Source of the DNA: Candolleomyces eurysporus | Taxonomy: Eukaryota > Basidiomycota > Agaricomycetes > Agaricales > Psathyrellaceae | Direction of reading: 5' to 3' | DNA length: 64,000 bases | NCBI GenBank assembly: GCA_027579435.1 | Contig: JANBPK010000809.1 | Span: forward strand, 336,736 to 400,735 | In this document: piece by piece, positions 10,367 through 22,804 of the stretch | How positions within the stretch are numbered: the first letter of the stretch is position 1 | How the letters are laid out: each line of letters starts with the position of its first letter | Translations under genes and position numbers: made by a program | The notes under the pieces: generated by a model | What the model saw: only the letters and a program-made list of their open reading frames with translations | Told to the model about the DNA's origin: nothing | Databases searched by the model: none

Positions 10367-13033
10367 TTATTTAAATGAAGAGACTCCTTCGGAAAGCGTA
10401 TGTCCTGGAATTTCGCCATAACCTCCCGCCTGGAAATAGCCTGCATTTCCAAGTGATGGATTCGGAGAGGGAGCTGAGGCCACTGGAGTAGCCTGAGTAG
10501 GTGGCATCGGTGGACGACCATTTGAAGAGGGCAAAAGGACCGGTTGCACTGGCATCGTATAACGAATGTCCAGCTCCTCCAGAACCGTCTTCAAGAAACG
10601 CATGAACGCATTACGGCGAGTCCATCGCCCGCCCCAGTCCTGCCAGTTGGCTCGATCTGTAACACGAGCGCGAGTTGAACATGAAATGTGAACCAAGGCA
10701 GGGAATTGAGCAGAACTCACGTTCAATGGCCACGATCAGGTGCAGTGCGTTTTGGTACTCCATTTTGTCGATATTCAACGCGAATCCTGACCATTCCCGA
10801 GAGTTGGTAGAGATGTAAGCACCAATCTTGATCTTCAGCTGCTCAATCAACTCTATGGGCGTGTTATAGGAAACCATGAGGGTTGTGGTTTCCCACCTGT
10901 AAAGGATGCTGTGAATTCTCTATCGTCGAAAGAATGAGCTCAACACTGACATTGATTTACTTCGTCTCAGATTGTGGACCAGTTTTGAACTGGCTAGTAA
11001 GGAGTTCGGTGCGATGATTTCTTGCCCATCCACTCGTTTGAAAGTCGTGGCGAACAGGCCAAATTCCTTGACGAAGAGGATCTGATCGTCGTTAAAACAG
11101 GCGCAATGCATGTTTAGCGAAGCGAGTTACCTGATCGTCGATCATGACCAAATCCCCAACGTCGAATACATGAGTGGAGAAAATGAAAATGAGCTATAAA
11201 AGGCGATGAGGATCTGTTCGGTGACAAGGAGAATGCTTGCTCATCTCACCGATTCAAAGAGTGTTTGAGCAGAGTTTCCGAAAATGAAAGAAAAGCCGAG
11301 CACAACCGTAGCCAGCGGTACCAGCGAGGCGAGGGTGTTGTTCTTTTTGAAGATAAGAAGACAAATGAATAGAATGATGAGTAATGCTACGGTCAGTAGA
11401 ACACCGTCGAGCTTGGCGACAATGGAACCGACGTCCTGGAAAAGAATGAGAATGAAGGTGTGTTCATAAGCTCAAAAACCATCAGATTTACCTTCAAGCC
11501 TGCTACCAATGACTTTCTCTCTTGATAGATCCTCTGAACCGCCTCACGCATCTCCTTTTTCGAGATGTCACCATTCCCATCCTTGTCGAAGATGGCGAAT
11601 GCGTCATGCTGGATCGGCCAATGAGTGCAAGTACTTTACTGCACAAGAGAAATACTCACAGCTTCAGCAGTTGATCGGAAGTATGGGTAGAAGTCTAGGT
11701 AGCATGTTAGTACCGCTTTTCTAGAATGACCCCAAGAAGCTCACCTTCAACAACAAGATGAGACCGTGGTGGGTAGACGTCGCTGAGAGCTGCAAACAAT
11801 TTGCGGGCGAGCCTCCTGGCAGAATGTGCTCCAACGAGATCAACGTCTTTGTTGAACTTCGAGTTCTTGAGAGCGACTTGGCCAATCGCTTCACCGAGCT
11901 GTAATTGCAGTAGTTAAGTGGAATACGACGGAAGGAAATCAAGAGCATACGGACCTGGTCAACTATTACGGTTGCCATTCCTCTCCCACCTCTCCTCCCC
12001 TTAGAAAAGATACTCGCAGGATACTTGGATCCCTTGCCAGTATTGGGAGAGCTACTGCTTGGAGAGTTTCCGCTGCTACCTCTCTTGTGGCCGTTAGACA
12101 ATAGCTCAAGGCTGCTTTGGTAGGCGTGCTGCGATCTTTGGCCCTTCCGAGAGTAAGGAGAACGTGAGAGGTGGTCTAGTGCTCGCAAGCCGAGTTGATT
12201 CTCCGTCAGTCTGTCCGCCAGGGCCTGCTGGTGGAAGTTGATTGCAACGAAATGCAAGAAGAGCTTCTCAACCAAGACGACGATTCCTGCAGCAAAGAAT
12301 GCCTATGTATCGAATTAATGAGGGTGTCTATCCACTTATATGGTTACCTTACCTGCATGACCTTGTTGATCACGGACCAATATGAATAAGGTGGATGGTA
12401 GATTGCTCGAATGACCGAGAGGGCGACCCATGCCCATGTGATATCCAGAGCAAGCTTTAGCCACCCCTTAACAGCCATGACGAGCTAGACAGCAGGGTCA
12501 ACATGTATACAATCCGTGCAACCTAACGAGGCACTCACCTCGAGTTGAATTTTCAACCTCTCGACTTGACCTCCAAAAAGCGACGTCACTGCTACAACAA
12601 GATGGGGAATAGCATCGACCAAAAGATACGTTCCACAGCTTGTAGCCCAGTTTATAGTCAACCAGAGCGACCAGACGTGTACCTGCACTTTGACGGGGGT
12701 ATTGGGGAACCGAACGTTGACCACGATGAGAGGCGTAACGAGAACGCCAACCCCGAGGAGGGCAATCAGGAATACGCGAATGGGCCTCGACAGCTTCATG
12801 AACGCGAGCCATACTCGCCGACCTCTCTTCGCCTCAATCTTCTCTTCAGCCTTGGAGTTTGATTCATCGTCCTTTTCCCAGTCAAACTCCTCTTCTTCCG
12901 AGGATTCGTTGCTGGACGAGGTGTCGGTATCCGAAAGTTGCGCTTCGCCCGGTTTCTTGATATTCTGGGCCTCAACCTGGGTGTCGATTTCCAGTGTTTC
13001 TAGTGGTAGAGGGTCAGGTAGCTTAGGTGGCAT
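10367..13033 (-). CDS. EF-hand mechanosensitive ion channel, MscS family
   Basis: Fungal MscS-type channel like fission yeast Msy1/Msy2, which act in the ER or cell periphery during osmotic shock. The ATG at 13031-13033 opens with MPPKLPDPLPLETLEID, then an acidic Ser-rich region. Membrane helices follow (IRVFLIALLGVGVLVTPLIV, VWSLWLTINWATSCGTYLLV, MQAFFAAGIVVLVEKLFLHF), then a basic Ser-rich loop. An EF-hand is clear at FAIFDKDGNGDISKKEM, with D-K-D-G-N-G-D-I-S. After it come LLTVALLIILFICLLIF and the MscS pore and beta domain (LATVVLGFSFIFGNSAQTLF, HVFDVGDLVMIDDQ, IAPNSLLASSKLVHNLRRS). The C-terminus is Pro-rich and ends GVSSFK. An upstream ATG at 13188 begins another plausible frame (NFGGNWAWEFERL) and could be a 5' exon, but I could not join it cleanly. 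Confidence 0.9.
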
Positions 13034-13272
13034 CGGCGGTGAGAAGGACCAAGAAGACAAAAGTACCCCATTTCTTGTTCGCGGCGGATGGATACAAAAA
13101 TAGTGCTCCACACGGGAATACCATTAGCGATTGATAAGCGCTCAAATTCCCACGCCCAGTTTCCACCGAAGTTGACGCGAACCGTCATATGACGTTCAAC
13201 GTTTATCCCTGGACGTAGCCTCTCCTACGACATACGTACAACACAGTGAAAGAAATAATGATATATTATATA

Positions 13273-16200
13273 TTAAGTCGGCGGCCATACAAGATTCTCA
13301 TATGCTGGATCGGTTCCCCAACGTGCCCAAATAAATGACTGAAGATCGGTGAAGGTGATGTAAAGGTTATCCCGGGTTTGAGCTACACAGGCCCTAAGAC
13401 CTTGCTCTCGGAGTAAATTCAAAAGTGAAAACCAAGAAACATATCGCTCGGGAGGTGTAGATGTCGAGAGAAGAAGACGCGATTTGAAAATGGCTTGGTG
13501 AAGATGAGGGTAGAAAGGATCATAAAAGGTCGTCAAAAACGCTTCCTTATCCCGCGCAATAGATATTCTGTAATGTATCGAGGTTAGAGAGCTCCAAGCG
13601 TTTGCAATGTACGACACTCACTGATACATAACAGCCACGAGGGCTATTTGAAGTCCCAGCACAAGTAAGATGGAAGGCCGCACGGGAAACCNNTGGAGGA
13701 GCTCGAGCCTGTCAAAGAGGTCTGTTGGGAGTAAGCACGTGAAAACAAAGAGAAGTCACTTGTACCCACCAGAGCAGAACTCTTCTGCATACTCGCACGA
13801 AGGGAGCTGAATTTGTCCTTGAACTCTTCGTTGTTCCTCTTTAGTTCACCGTCAAGCCGCCTCCGCTTTTCACGAGCATGCAGAGACGCGGAGTCCAATT
13901 CCTTAACCCGAGATAGCTCTGACTGAGAAAGAGAAGCGGCACTGGTGAAGAATCTGTCGTTAGTGAATCCCAACAAGGAATAAATCGAAGTCACTTACCG
14001 ATCCATTTCATGCATCTCCTGCACAAGTTCATCCAGCCCACGCCGCACACGAGAGAGCAACTCATCCCGGTTTTTGGGAGGTAGTGAGACCGAGCTTCGA
14101 TTACTCCCGTCAATGCTCTCATCGTCGATAGGTTGTCCTAATGAGTCGAGTACCCTTATCGACGCCCGAGGCTTAGCCTTCTTTGGACTCTGATCCTGCT
14201 CTTCCGACTGCTCGTTGCCAAAGGCGTCCAGAACACGAATACTAGGCGTCTTCCTGGTAGGAGACAAAGAGAGCGGAACCCCAGCAAGTTCCGGAGTGGC
14301 GGGAGGAGATATGGTCTGGGTTTGAGCTTCTTGCGAATTCAGACCATTGGTCATATCTGAAGCCGATGCGTCGCTCTCTCCAACAAACTCTCTTGTCTCG
14401 TTTGCATCAGGATCAAACCGAACCTTCATAACACTCTTTCGAGCTGCAGGAGTCTGAACCCATGCTCCTGGTGCTGCCGGTGTCTGGAGGTACCGCGAAG
14501 CTGCTTTGGAAAGTGATGTGGCTGGCGTTGAAAGACCATTCTCGGTATGAATGGGCGGTACTTCAGGCTGTGGTGGTTCAGTATCTGGTTCAGTATCTGT
14601 TTCTACCGATTGATCTGCGTATTGACGCTTGGGCGGTGCTGGGGTAGCAAGCCAACCCCCAGGGGGCTTGGGAGTGGGCATGGCTGAGAAATTGGGCAAG
14701 TCTGAAGGAGGCTGAACATCGTCTCGATCAAAGGACTGGTTGCTCAACGACGAATCCGAATACCGACGCCGACGGCGAGTGGGTGCAGGTGTGTCCATCC
14801 ATGAGCCAGGGGCTTTGGGCGTTTTCAAGGTAGCATTCGCTGTTTGGTTAAACAAGCGCACAGGCCGAAGATCGTTATCGGTTTCATCATCGGTCGGCGG
14901 GTCTGGTAGGGGCGGAAGGGCCTGAGGCGGCGAAGGAGTTTTGAACTCGAGCCTCAAACTTGAAGAAGACGCGTGCGGTGGCGGCGTGGCGAGGAAAGAA
15001 GGCATCTCTGGCATCGGCTCTTCGCCCGATTGAGGCGCATCAGAATCCAGGTCATCCGGGCGCAAGGGGGGNACGTTCAGGAGAATCAGTTGGAGGGGGC
15101 GGTACCGTCCGTAGTGTCGGGGTCAAGTCCTGATGTTGAACGCCTTCAGGGTCGTCTATATGAGGGTCTAAACTAGCGCTTGGTTGTGCAGGTTCCGGGC
15201 CACTGAAAAGATCGTCCGCTTCGCTAGCGGATGACGTTGCACGCGCAGCGGGGACTTTCTTGGGTGACCTCAAAGGTATTTTGCTGGCCTTGACCACGCC
15301 TCTGCGAGAAGTGTCAGCAAACCCGAAGGGTGTCGAGGAGGTTGATTTTGAAGTTGATTTTGAAGTCGACTTTGAAGTTGATTGTGGAGAAGGGGCAAGC
15401 CTGACCGATGGCACAGGGACAGGGGCACGAAGAGTCTTATGAAAGTCAGCGGGACCTTGAAAGCTGGCCGAGGACCCGACTCTCCTGAGAGAAGGAGAGA
15501 TAGACGGAGAACCCGACTGAGTTCTTGAGTGACCATTCACGTTCGGAGAGGAAGCATGGGGTCGCAAAGAACGTGAACTTATGCCGGAAGTCTTCCTTAT
15601 CCTGGAGGCCGTTACTGAGGCAGTCGAGCCAGGATTGTGTGAATCATCGGACATGTCCACTGAAGAAACGCTGGAAGTCCGTGACCTTACATGAGAAGGG
15701 GTAGTCGGTTGCTGAGTCCCGTTCACACTCCATGTCGGAGATGGAGACCGTTGGGAATAGTCATGCCATACAGGACGAGGCGAGTTCCAGTTTCTTTCAC
15801 GTTCGTGAACAACCTCCGGGAGCACATCTTCTTCCCAACTCGAGTGTGCCGACGGAGTCGGAGATGCTCCAAGGTTTTGCAGACTGTGGCGACGATTGGC
15901 CCGTGATGTAGAAGGAGAATTGCTTTCCGCCCGTAACGACTCGGTGGCTGCGGCTGCAGCACTGAGAGTTCGGGGTCGTTCCGATGAAGAAGGGGGAGAA
16001 GTGAGACTGATACTGGACGTTCGACGTGATAAGCTGGGCGACGCCTTGTTCCACTGGCGCTCACGCTGATGCAGACGGTCCTTCTCAAGCTCTTGAAGTC
16101 TCTCTCGATCTGACGGAGAAAATCACATCACCGATAAGTAAAGTAGCAGATATCAGAATTGAGAATTGAAAAAAAAAACCTACGTTCTGCATTGGAGATT

Positions 16201-17824
16201 ACGGAAACGCTTCTAGTAGAGGATGCATCCGAGAGTCTGGGGGAGGACGAGTTTCTGGCACCCAAGGTCGCCAGAGACCGCGCGGTAAGAGGGGTCTTTC
16301 CAGAGGACTTTATGCTAGCTTCTGGTGTCTTGGGGGCGAGGGTTCGAGATGTTTTTGGGAAACTCCATAATCTATCCCTGAGAGACTGGTTCTCGGAGGC
16401 CTTTGGCGACACTGAGCAGGAACAAGAACATGAACATGGTTCTTTTTGGAATTTTCAAAAAANTGTGAAACGCACCTGAATTGTTTTGAGGAGAGCCTGA
16501 GGCTTCTAGCGTCAAAAGAAAAGCGAGAGTGTCAGATAACGAGTTGCTACAGGTACAGGACAACTCACGAGGTGGGGGAGTCAAGGAGGGTTTAGATGCA
16601 GTACGGTCCATACCAGGGGTTGTTGGAGGCTGTCGCACCGTATGATCTTGGCTAGGAAAAGAGATGCCATTGATAGATGCTGTTCCGAAAGTAAGCTTAT
16701 GCAAAGGAGAATTTTGACTCTGTCCTTCTCACTTGGCTGGTCAACGTGCCGGTCATCATAGCTTTCCAGGCCATCCATGATCCGTTGCATCTCCGAGTCC
16801 TGTTCGAGCAGGTCTATTGAATATTTCGTCAGAAAAAACCGAGTGTATCAAGTACGATAGAGAGACTAAACTGGTCTGTAAATGAGAATCCGTGGACATG
16901 TGCAGCGAGTGTTGGGGAGTGCTGGTGGCGACGGGAGGAGAGGTTCGGGATGAATCCAATTCCCGGAGCAACTCTACAGTGTCTACACTCATATCATCTA
17001 TTCGACGATTAGCTCCAACTCTATAGTAAAAGAATAAAGAATTACCATTGTCCAGACCTGACATGTTTGACTTGCTGTTCATGTACCGTTGCTGCAGAAC
17101 CTCCATCGTCAACGGCTGGGCCCGTGACTTGAAAGATGGCTGAGCATGTATTGTCGAGCCTGCTAGGGAAGGAAAGGGTTAAGAGACACGGCGTAACGCG
17201 ATAAAAAACTGTGATGGACTGACGGTATGAATTTTCCACCTCTTCGTCACTCAGGCTCTTTCGCTTTGCCCTGATCCTCGACCTCTCTCTTTCCTTCTCC
17301 ATCTTGGGACTGGGGTCAACATCACTGAGGTCTATGCTATTCCTGCGCTTCTTCTGTTTCTGTGGGGTATCGCCGGGAGCGCGCAAGGCTCGGGAGAAGA
17401 CGTCGCGTAAACTCTCCCTCGCCATACTCGTGGTTGCATTTGCATTGATAGATTCGCCTCTGTCAAAGTCTGATTCGTGTTCTGATTCGGATTCGGGTTC
17501 AGGGGGTGGCACAGGTGGTGTTGGGGTGGAATGGTTGGGGACAAGGGAGAGGAGGGCGCGTAGTCTTGCGGCCGGGGTTTCGCCATTAGGGGGTGGGAGT
17601 TTGGAGGCCACGGGTATTCGGGGCGTAGACTGCTCTTCGCTTTCCGTGTCGCCAGAATCCCTGTCGATACCGGAGAAATTCACGTCGACGAGCTGGGAGA
17701 GCTCGGGCAACCGTGATGGGCCAGCCTGCAAAGTTGACGCGGTGGTAGCGCTCTCGTCGGGTCCTGGCATGGTGCGAGTGATTCTTCTGCGAGTCGAGCT
17801 CGGGAATGGAGGGGATCTGTCCAT
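13273..17824 (-). CDS. Large Ser/Pro-rich protein with PGxW repeats and C-terminal membrane helix
   Basis: Not recognised. The ATG is at 17822-17824 (MDRSPPFPSSTRRRITRTMP) and the stop is the TTA at 13273-13275, across many exons. Most of it is Ser/Pro/Thr-rich and probably disordered, with many S-P and T-P sites. Three copies of a motif near PGxW(L/M/V)xTPA occur (APGSWMDTPAP, PPGGWLATPAP, APGAWVQTPAA), plus two of SIRVLDxxG (SIRVLDAFGNEQ, SIRVLDSLGQPID). A coiled coil (SRVRRGLDELVQEMHEMDR, then AREKRRRLDGELKRNNEEF) precedes one hydrophobic helix (PSILLVLGLQIALVAVMY). A folded C-terminal part follows (FYDPFYPHLHQAIFKSR, FIWARWGTDPAYENLVW). Deleting the N at 15072 joins two long frames (ERPPLRPDDLD). 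A nuclear-envelope or spindle-pole role is a guess. Confidence 0.75.
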
Positions 17825-18000
17825 TGCTGGGAGGATGGGCGGCTAGGACTCGCAGAACGGCTCTGCCGTCGACGAGGACATGAGGCAACGGAAGAAACAA
17901 CACTTGCCCTCAACAGAGTTCGCCTCGTCACGTGCTTCAAGGAACATACCACGCGCTGCGATTGGCCGCAAAGCAACAGTCGATTCTGTAACCAAGTAAT

Positions 18001-19206
18001 TTACATATGTCCTCCAGCGAATTTCTCTACCAAAGGCTTCCAGCAGTCTCCAATCTGCATGTGTTCCCCTTCACACGTCTCGAATATCACGTCCCCTCGT
18101 TGATCCAACTGCCTCAGCCCGATCCAATCCTCCAGGTAAAGCGGCTGCAGTCGCATAGGAATAATGACCCTCTCGTCTGACAGACGCTCCTGTTGCGGAC
18201 CCTCAGCACTGTAGAGCGTCTTTGATGTAGCGTCATCCTCGGGGATGGCTTCCGACCCAAACCAAGAGGTCTCTGGGGGGACCACCGTCTTGTCCTGAGA
18301 GAACAGTACAAGTACGAGCTTGTTGAGAGACCCAAAATTCTTGATATAGGTCCCATTTCGTGAAGCCGGTCGCTCGTTGTTGATTGACGTTAGGAAATGG
18401 TTGGCTTCCATGTACCTTTCGTAGTTACGAGGGTCTCGGTAATACTGGGCCTACAACATGTCAACAGTCAGCTGCTGGCTAACAACCACAATGAGACTGC
18501 TGCATACCTGGACCGAGTTTGTCTGAGCCCACTCGCCATATACCGCACCCTTTGCAGCTCTCCGAGCGATTTGGCATATTACATCGAAACGGCCACACAC
18601 AGGGATATCCGAGATACCCATATGCTGTGAACCAAAGGTAATAAGATTGTTGACGGGTGGAGAGTTGTACCGCTCGACATAAGCTCGAAGGAATTGACCG
18701 CCTTGTTGATGAGCAACGCGTTAATTGTCGAACAGCCTCGAACGATGGCATAGAACACACCTTGCGAGAACCCAATTGCGTCAAACCCATCGTCCAGCTC
18801 TGGTATTTCGGCCAACTGCTCTGACACAAAAGCAACTTGCTCATCGACGTTGCCTAACTAGCTGAGGAATGTTTAATGAGCGCAATCCTCGGTGTGAAGA
18901 CAAGAACCACCCACGAAACCGGCCTTCCTATCGTCGTCGAGGTCTTCGTGGATATACACAGAGTGAACGAATATCCCTGGATGCACATCCTTAATCATGG
19001 ACACGAATTCCAGCATTCCAGGTGAGGAGTGCGAGTCTCCTACACCGGCTTGGTTGAGCAAACGGACCAGTCGACGAATTCTAGACAACCGCACCTAAGC
19101 CGTGCCATACCACGAGTGGTCGAGGCTTCGTTGCCTTAATGACAACTGCCAAAGAGGACGAAACCAAAGTGAGGAGCAAAACCGCCCTGCATAACGCTGA
19201 GGACAT
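18001..19206 (-). CDS. PPT1: Palmitoyl-protein thioesterase (PPT1 family)
   Basis: Alpha/beta hydrolase that removes fatty acids from S-acylated proteins, usually in the vacuole or lysosome. The ATG is at 19204-19206 and gives a signal peptide (MSSALCRAVLLLTLVSSSLA). The oxyanion region PLVVWHGLGDS comes next, then VHSVYIHEDLDDDRKAGFFG. The nucleophile elbow is GFSQGGQFLRAYVERYN, with the catalytic Ser in G-F-S-Q-G, and ITFGSQHMGISDIPVCG is a strong family signature. The catalytic Asp probably lies in SQDKTVVPPETSWFG, and the catalytic His is in CEGEHMQIGDCW. The frame ends at the TTA at 18001-18003. Several short introns interrupt it. It is in line with the cysteinyl-tRNA synthetase gene, about 196 bases downstream of that gene's stop. 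Confidence 0.95.
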
Positions 19207-19401
19207 GGTGGTTGGTAGTGAAGGGATCGCGGCACTTAGTAGTGGCGCTGCTCTGATCAACCACGAAGAGATCAACTCGAACAATCTATCGCAACTATTG
19301 CAAACACACCAAGAAAACACAGACCAAGCACTGGGAATACTAGCAATCATAGTACATTTCATTTATCCAATTCAAAAAACAAAGCAAGTGATAAATCCCA
19401 T

Positions 19402-21970
19402 CTAAGCACCCGAACCTGACGCCAACTGCGAGTCGTACAACTTCTTCTGTTTATCCCATGCCTTCTTCAACGTCTTCCGTTTCGACTTTGTCACCTCTTC
19501 CCCTTGGGCGTCCTTCGTCGGAATACCGTCCTCGTCCCATTCCGAGTACTCTTCAGTACGGAACAGATCCTGAGGATTCACTTTCGCCTTCTCCGCCTTC
19601 TCCTTCTCCAACCTCAGCGCCTCCAATCTCGCAGCCTCCTTCTTTTGCTCCTTCTCTAGCTGGGCCTGCACCTTCGCTTCTCGTGAAGCAATGAGCTCTG
19701 CTGGATCCCCAAACTTGATCAGAGCAGGTTCGCCAATAGAGCTGTCCCGATCTTCAAGGTTCACGCCCAACTGCAAGAGCTGGTCGTCTCGCACATTGTC
19801 GGAAAGCTTCAGCAACTCTTGGCAGACTGGCTCTGTCTTGTTGGAGATGGCGAGGTGTTTGACGTTGTCCCGGAATTGCGAGAGGGCCTGGACATATGGC
19901 AGAATGACGGCCTGCTTATTCTGGACGCTCCCAGAGCCAGCGCTGCCTGTTCCAGAGGACCAACCGATGGCATCGTCGCCTGTAGATGCTTCGAACCCGA
20001 ATATTTGTAGCATTTTTGTTATCCATCGGGCTACCTCTCGGATGGAGTTGAGCGAGAAGTAGGCATCTGGGTCGTTCGCTGATTTCTGGTTATTCTTGAT
20101 GTAGGTATTCGTCTTGCTGATAAGGTCCTGAATGGTGGAGAGGGCAAGTCCAGTATTGAAAGAGTCACACAAGGCGTCATGTACTTCCTTCTGAGCTGTC
20201 TTCAAACTGAAGGCCGATTAGCAACGTCGAATACAGAAGAAAGCATGTGGTACTCACTCTTGATAGAGTTGCCTCTCCTGCTCCCTGAAAAGGTGCTTCG
20301 GTCGAGGACCTCCTGCCGACGCGGCCTCAAGTGTAAGGGCCTCAACGCTCGAGAAAAAGTTGGAGGCCGTCTTCTCCCAAAGGTCTACCTCCGCTCTGAA
20401 ATTCTGGGAAATCTCCAAACCACCCTTCCATCCACCCATCATGAACAGAATACGCAGTTTCCGTGCTGTCCAGTCGCCACTGTTCAGCGCTTCACGAATT
20501 GTGACGAAATTCTTCAACGACTTCGACATTTTGGCTCCTGCAATCGATAGATGACCCATGTGGATGAAGTAATTGACCCATTGAACAGGGCTTTGACTTT
20601 GCTTGGGGTCTTTATGCCAATATGCTTCAGCTTGAGCAAGTTCGTTGTCGTGGTGAGGGAAAGCCAGGTCAATGCCACCAGAATGGATGTCGAATTGCGA
20701 CCCAAGGACTTGACTAGCCATGGCAGAGCACTCGATGTGCCAACCAGGACGACCTGAAAAGAACAGAAATTATTATGAGGACAAAAAACGAACGTCAGTA
20801 GCAGAGATCGACGCACCAGAGCCCCAAGGACTCTGCCACCCAGGTTCGCCCGCTCTGCTCTTCTTCCACAGCGCAAAGTCTCTCGGACTTCGTTTCTGAG
20901 CCTTTTCGTTTTGGATTTCCAACTCTGCAGCGGACACTCCTTCCTGAGTTGCGGGCGGAGCGGTCACCTCTTCCTCTTGCTTGGCTTCGCCTTTGCGGTT
21001 TCCAGGCTCGAGCTTGGCGTAGTAGTGACCTGCCTTCTCGAACGCATTGACATCGAAGTACACCGTACCCCCAGGGATGGCATAGGCGAACCCATTGTCA
21101 ATAATTTGTTGAACAAACGCGATATTTTCCGGAATAAACTCGCTGACTCGAGTCGTGATGGTTGGAGGAAGGCAGTTCAGGGTGCGGAGATCCTCGTTAA
21201 AGTGATTTTCCCAGTACGCAGCATAGTCGGCAAAGATTGCATGCTCCTGCGGTGGAATCTCGCTCTTTTTGACGTTACCAAGGTATGAGGACAGAATGCC
21301 ATCAGTAGCTGGGTAATATTGCGCAGGATCGGAGGAACCATTGGAGGCCGAGCGTAGAGCGTTTACAGCGCTTTGCAGAGCGAGGATCCGGACCTTGAAT
21401 ATGGTCTGGTCCTCGTCCAGAATGGGACTCTCTATGAGTTGTTTTTGGGTTTCGAACCACTCTGGGAAGGCGTCTATTGAGATGGTATCCGCGGGGAATC
21501 CTTTGGTATCGCGGGCGTACTGGGCGAAGGCCAGCCGAGTATCCTCTAGAACTTGGGAATCAATTTGAGGGTGATCTTCCTTGTACTTTGCAAGGAAATG
21601 CCGCTCCCTTGCTCGTTTGATGATCTTGAGAAGGGGGAGGTGAACTGCCTTCACTGAAGGAGAATACAACAAGACCGACCTTGTCATCGACATCAGTTAC
21701 GTTCTGCACAAACACTACCTCGTATCCGAAATAATCTCTCATTATCCTCCGAAGCACATCTGTGGTAAGGTAGTTGCGTGCATGACCAAGATGCCCAGCG
21801 TCATAGACGGTTGGACCGCAGCAGTACCAGGTAACTCGGCGATTAGGATCGAGCGACACGAAGGGTGTTTTGGATTTGGTGATAGAGTTATAAAGCGAGA
21901 GCTGGGGGGCCGAGGAGGTCGACGGCAGCGGAGAGCTCCATGCAGGGGGATCTCTGTTCTCGAGAGCCAT
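19402..21970 (-). CDS. Cysteinyl-tRNA synthetase
   Basis: Class I aminoacyl-tRNA synthetase that charges tRNA-Cys, probably the cytosolic form since no presequence is seen. The ATG is at 21968-21970 ([19 protein letters not shown]); the frame runs further upstream only through a TTG. The HIGH-type motif is in [20 protein letters not shown], with the zinc-binding Cys just before it, then [19 protein letters not shown]. Further family blocks are [34 protein letters not shown] and the KMSKS loop ([20 protein letters not shown]). The C-terminal extension is rich in Lys, Glu and Ala ([20 protein letters not shown]), as in eukaryotic enzymes, and ends SQLASGSGA at the stop at 19402-19404. At least three introns are present. 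Confidence 0.96.
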
Positions 21971-22388
21971 TGGAAGAGGACGATGGTCAACGGTCAAGAT
22001 CTAAATGACTTGGTTGTGAAAAGAAAAGACACAACGTCGGCGTTTGCCGATGACATCATTTTCCTGTTCGAGTCGGTGCTCGTCTTGAAGACGGACTCGT
22101 TATCCACTGGTAGTCCCTGCGCACAATCTTATCGTGTTATCCTGCGTCTTTATAAACGGGCGCCATATCATGATATGGACGAAAAAACGAGGCATCAAAT
22201 TTCTTCTCTCTTCCATATGCTCCCATCGAAACGGACGTAGCATGTGCAAAGTGCCACCCAAGCTCCGTCGCACGAGTGCCATAATCCCACTTCTGACAGT
22301 CTGTGTCGAGCCCAGGCGAATCGGATATGTATTATCCTTACCAAAGGTATGTATGTAAGTCAACTCAATTTGCACACACGACCTGACA

Positions 22389-22655
22389 CTAGCCAGATGT
22401 GTAGATACACCACCCACCATATGGTGCATTTGGGGAGTCTTTGATCCATCTCAATTGGTCGGGTCGGAAGGGGAAACCATGCTGGTGCTCTCCTTTGCAC
22501 CGTCGGGTACAGGGCTTGGCCGTCTCTTCTTCAGGCTGTGCCTTGATACCCACAGGCTTATCTTGTTTTTTTNCAAAATCAAATGGACGAGATGCGTCCA
22601 CACGACAGTCACCGAGTGGTTCATACCGAATGGCATGTGGATCCTTGTCCATCCC
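22389..22655 (-). CDS. Possible small protein gene upstream of the nucleoside transporter
   Basis: A minus-strand frame starting near 22652 reads MDKDPHAIRYEPLGDCRVDA, then SRPFDF and, if the N at 22573 counts as a base, KKQDKPVGIKAQPEEETAKP onward to about 88 residues. If the N is deleted the frame instead runs into KNKISLWVSRHSLKK and stops near 22441. The polar, charged composition is protein-like, but I recognise no family and cannot choose between the readings. It is divergent to the transporter gene. Confidence 0.3.
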   Translation of the reverse strand, partial: GMDKDPHAIRYEPLGDCRVDASRPFDFXKKQDKPVGIKAQPEEETAKPCTRRCKGEHQHGFPFRPDQLRWIKDSPNAPYGGWCIYTSG

Positions 22656-22681
22656 CTTATCATCCTAAACAGATGAGGAAG

Positions 22682-22690
22682 TATATATAG
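22682..22690 (+). promoter_or_regulatory. TATA box of the nucleoside transporter gene
   Basis: TATATATAG lies about 115 bases before the ATG at 22805, a reasonable distance for a promoter TATA element with a 5' UTR of roughly 85 bases. No other strong candidate is in the interval. Confidence 0.5.
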
Positions 22691-22804
22691 GAGCGCTTCT
22701 CTTGCTTCTATTACCCGCGAGAAGGTTTGATCCTCTCACCTCTGCTCTCTTCCCGAGCGAGTAGCCTATCCGTCGCCGAGTTTTGTTCGCTTTAGCTCGC
22801 CCCG

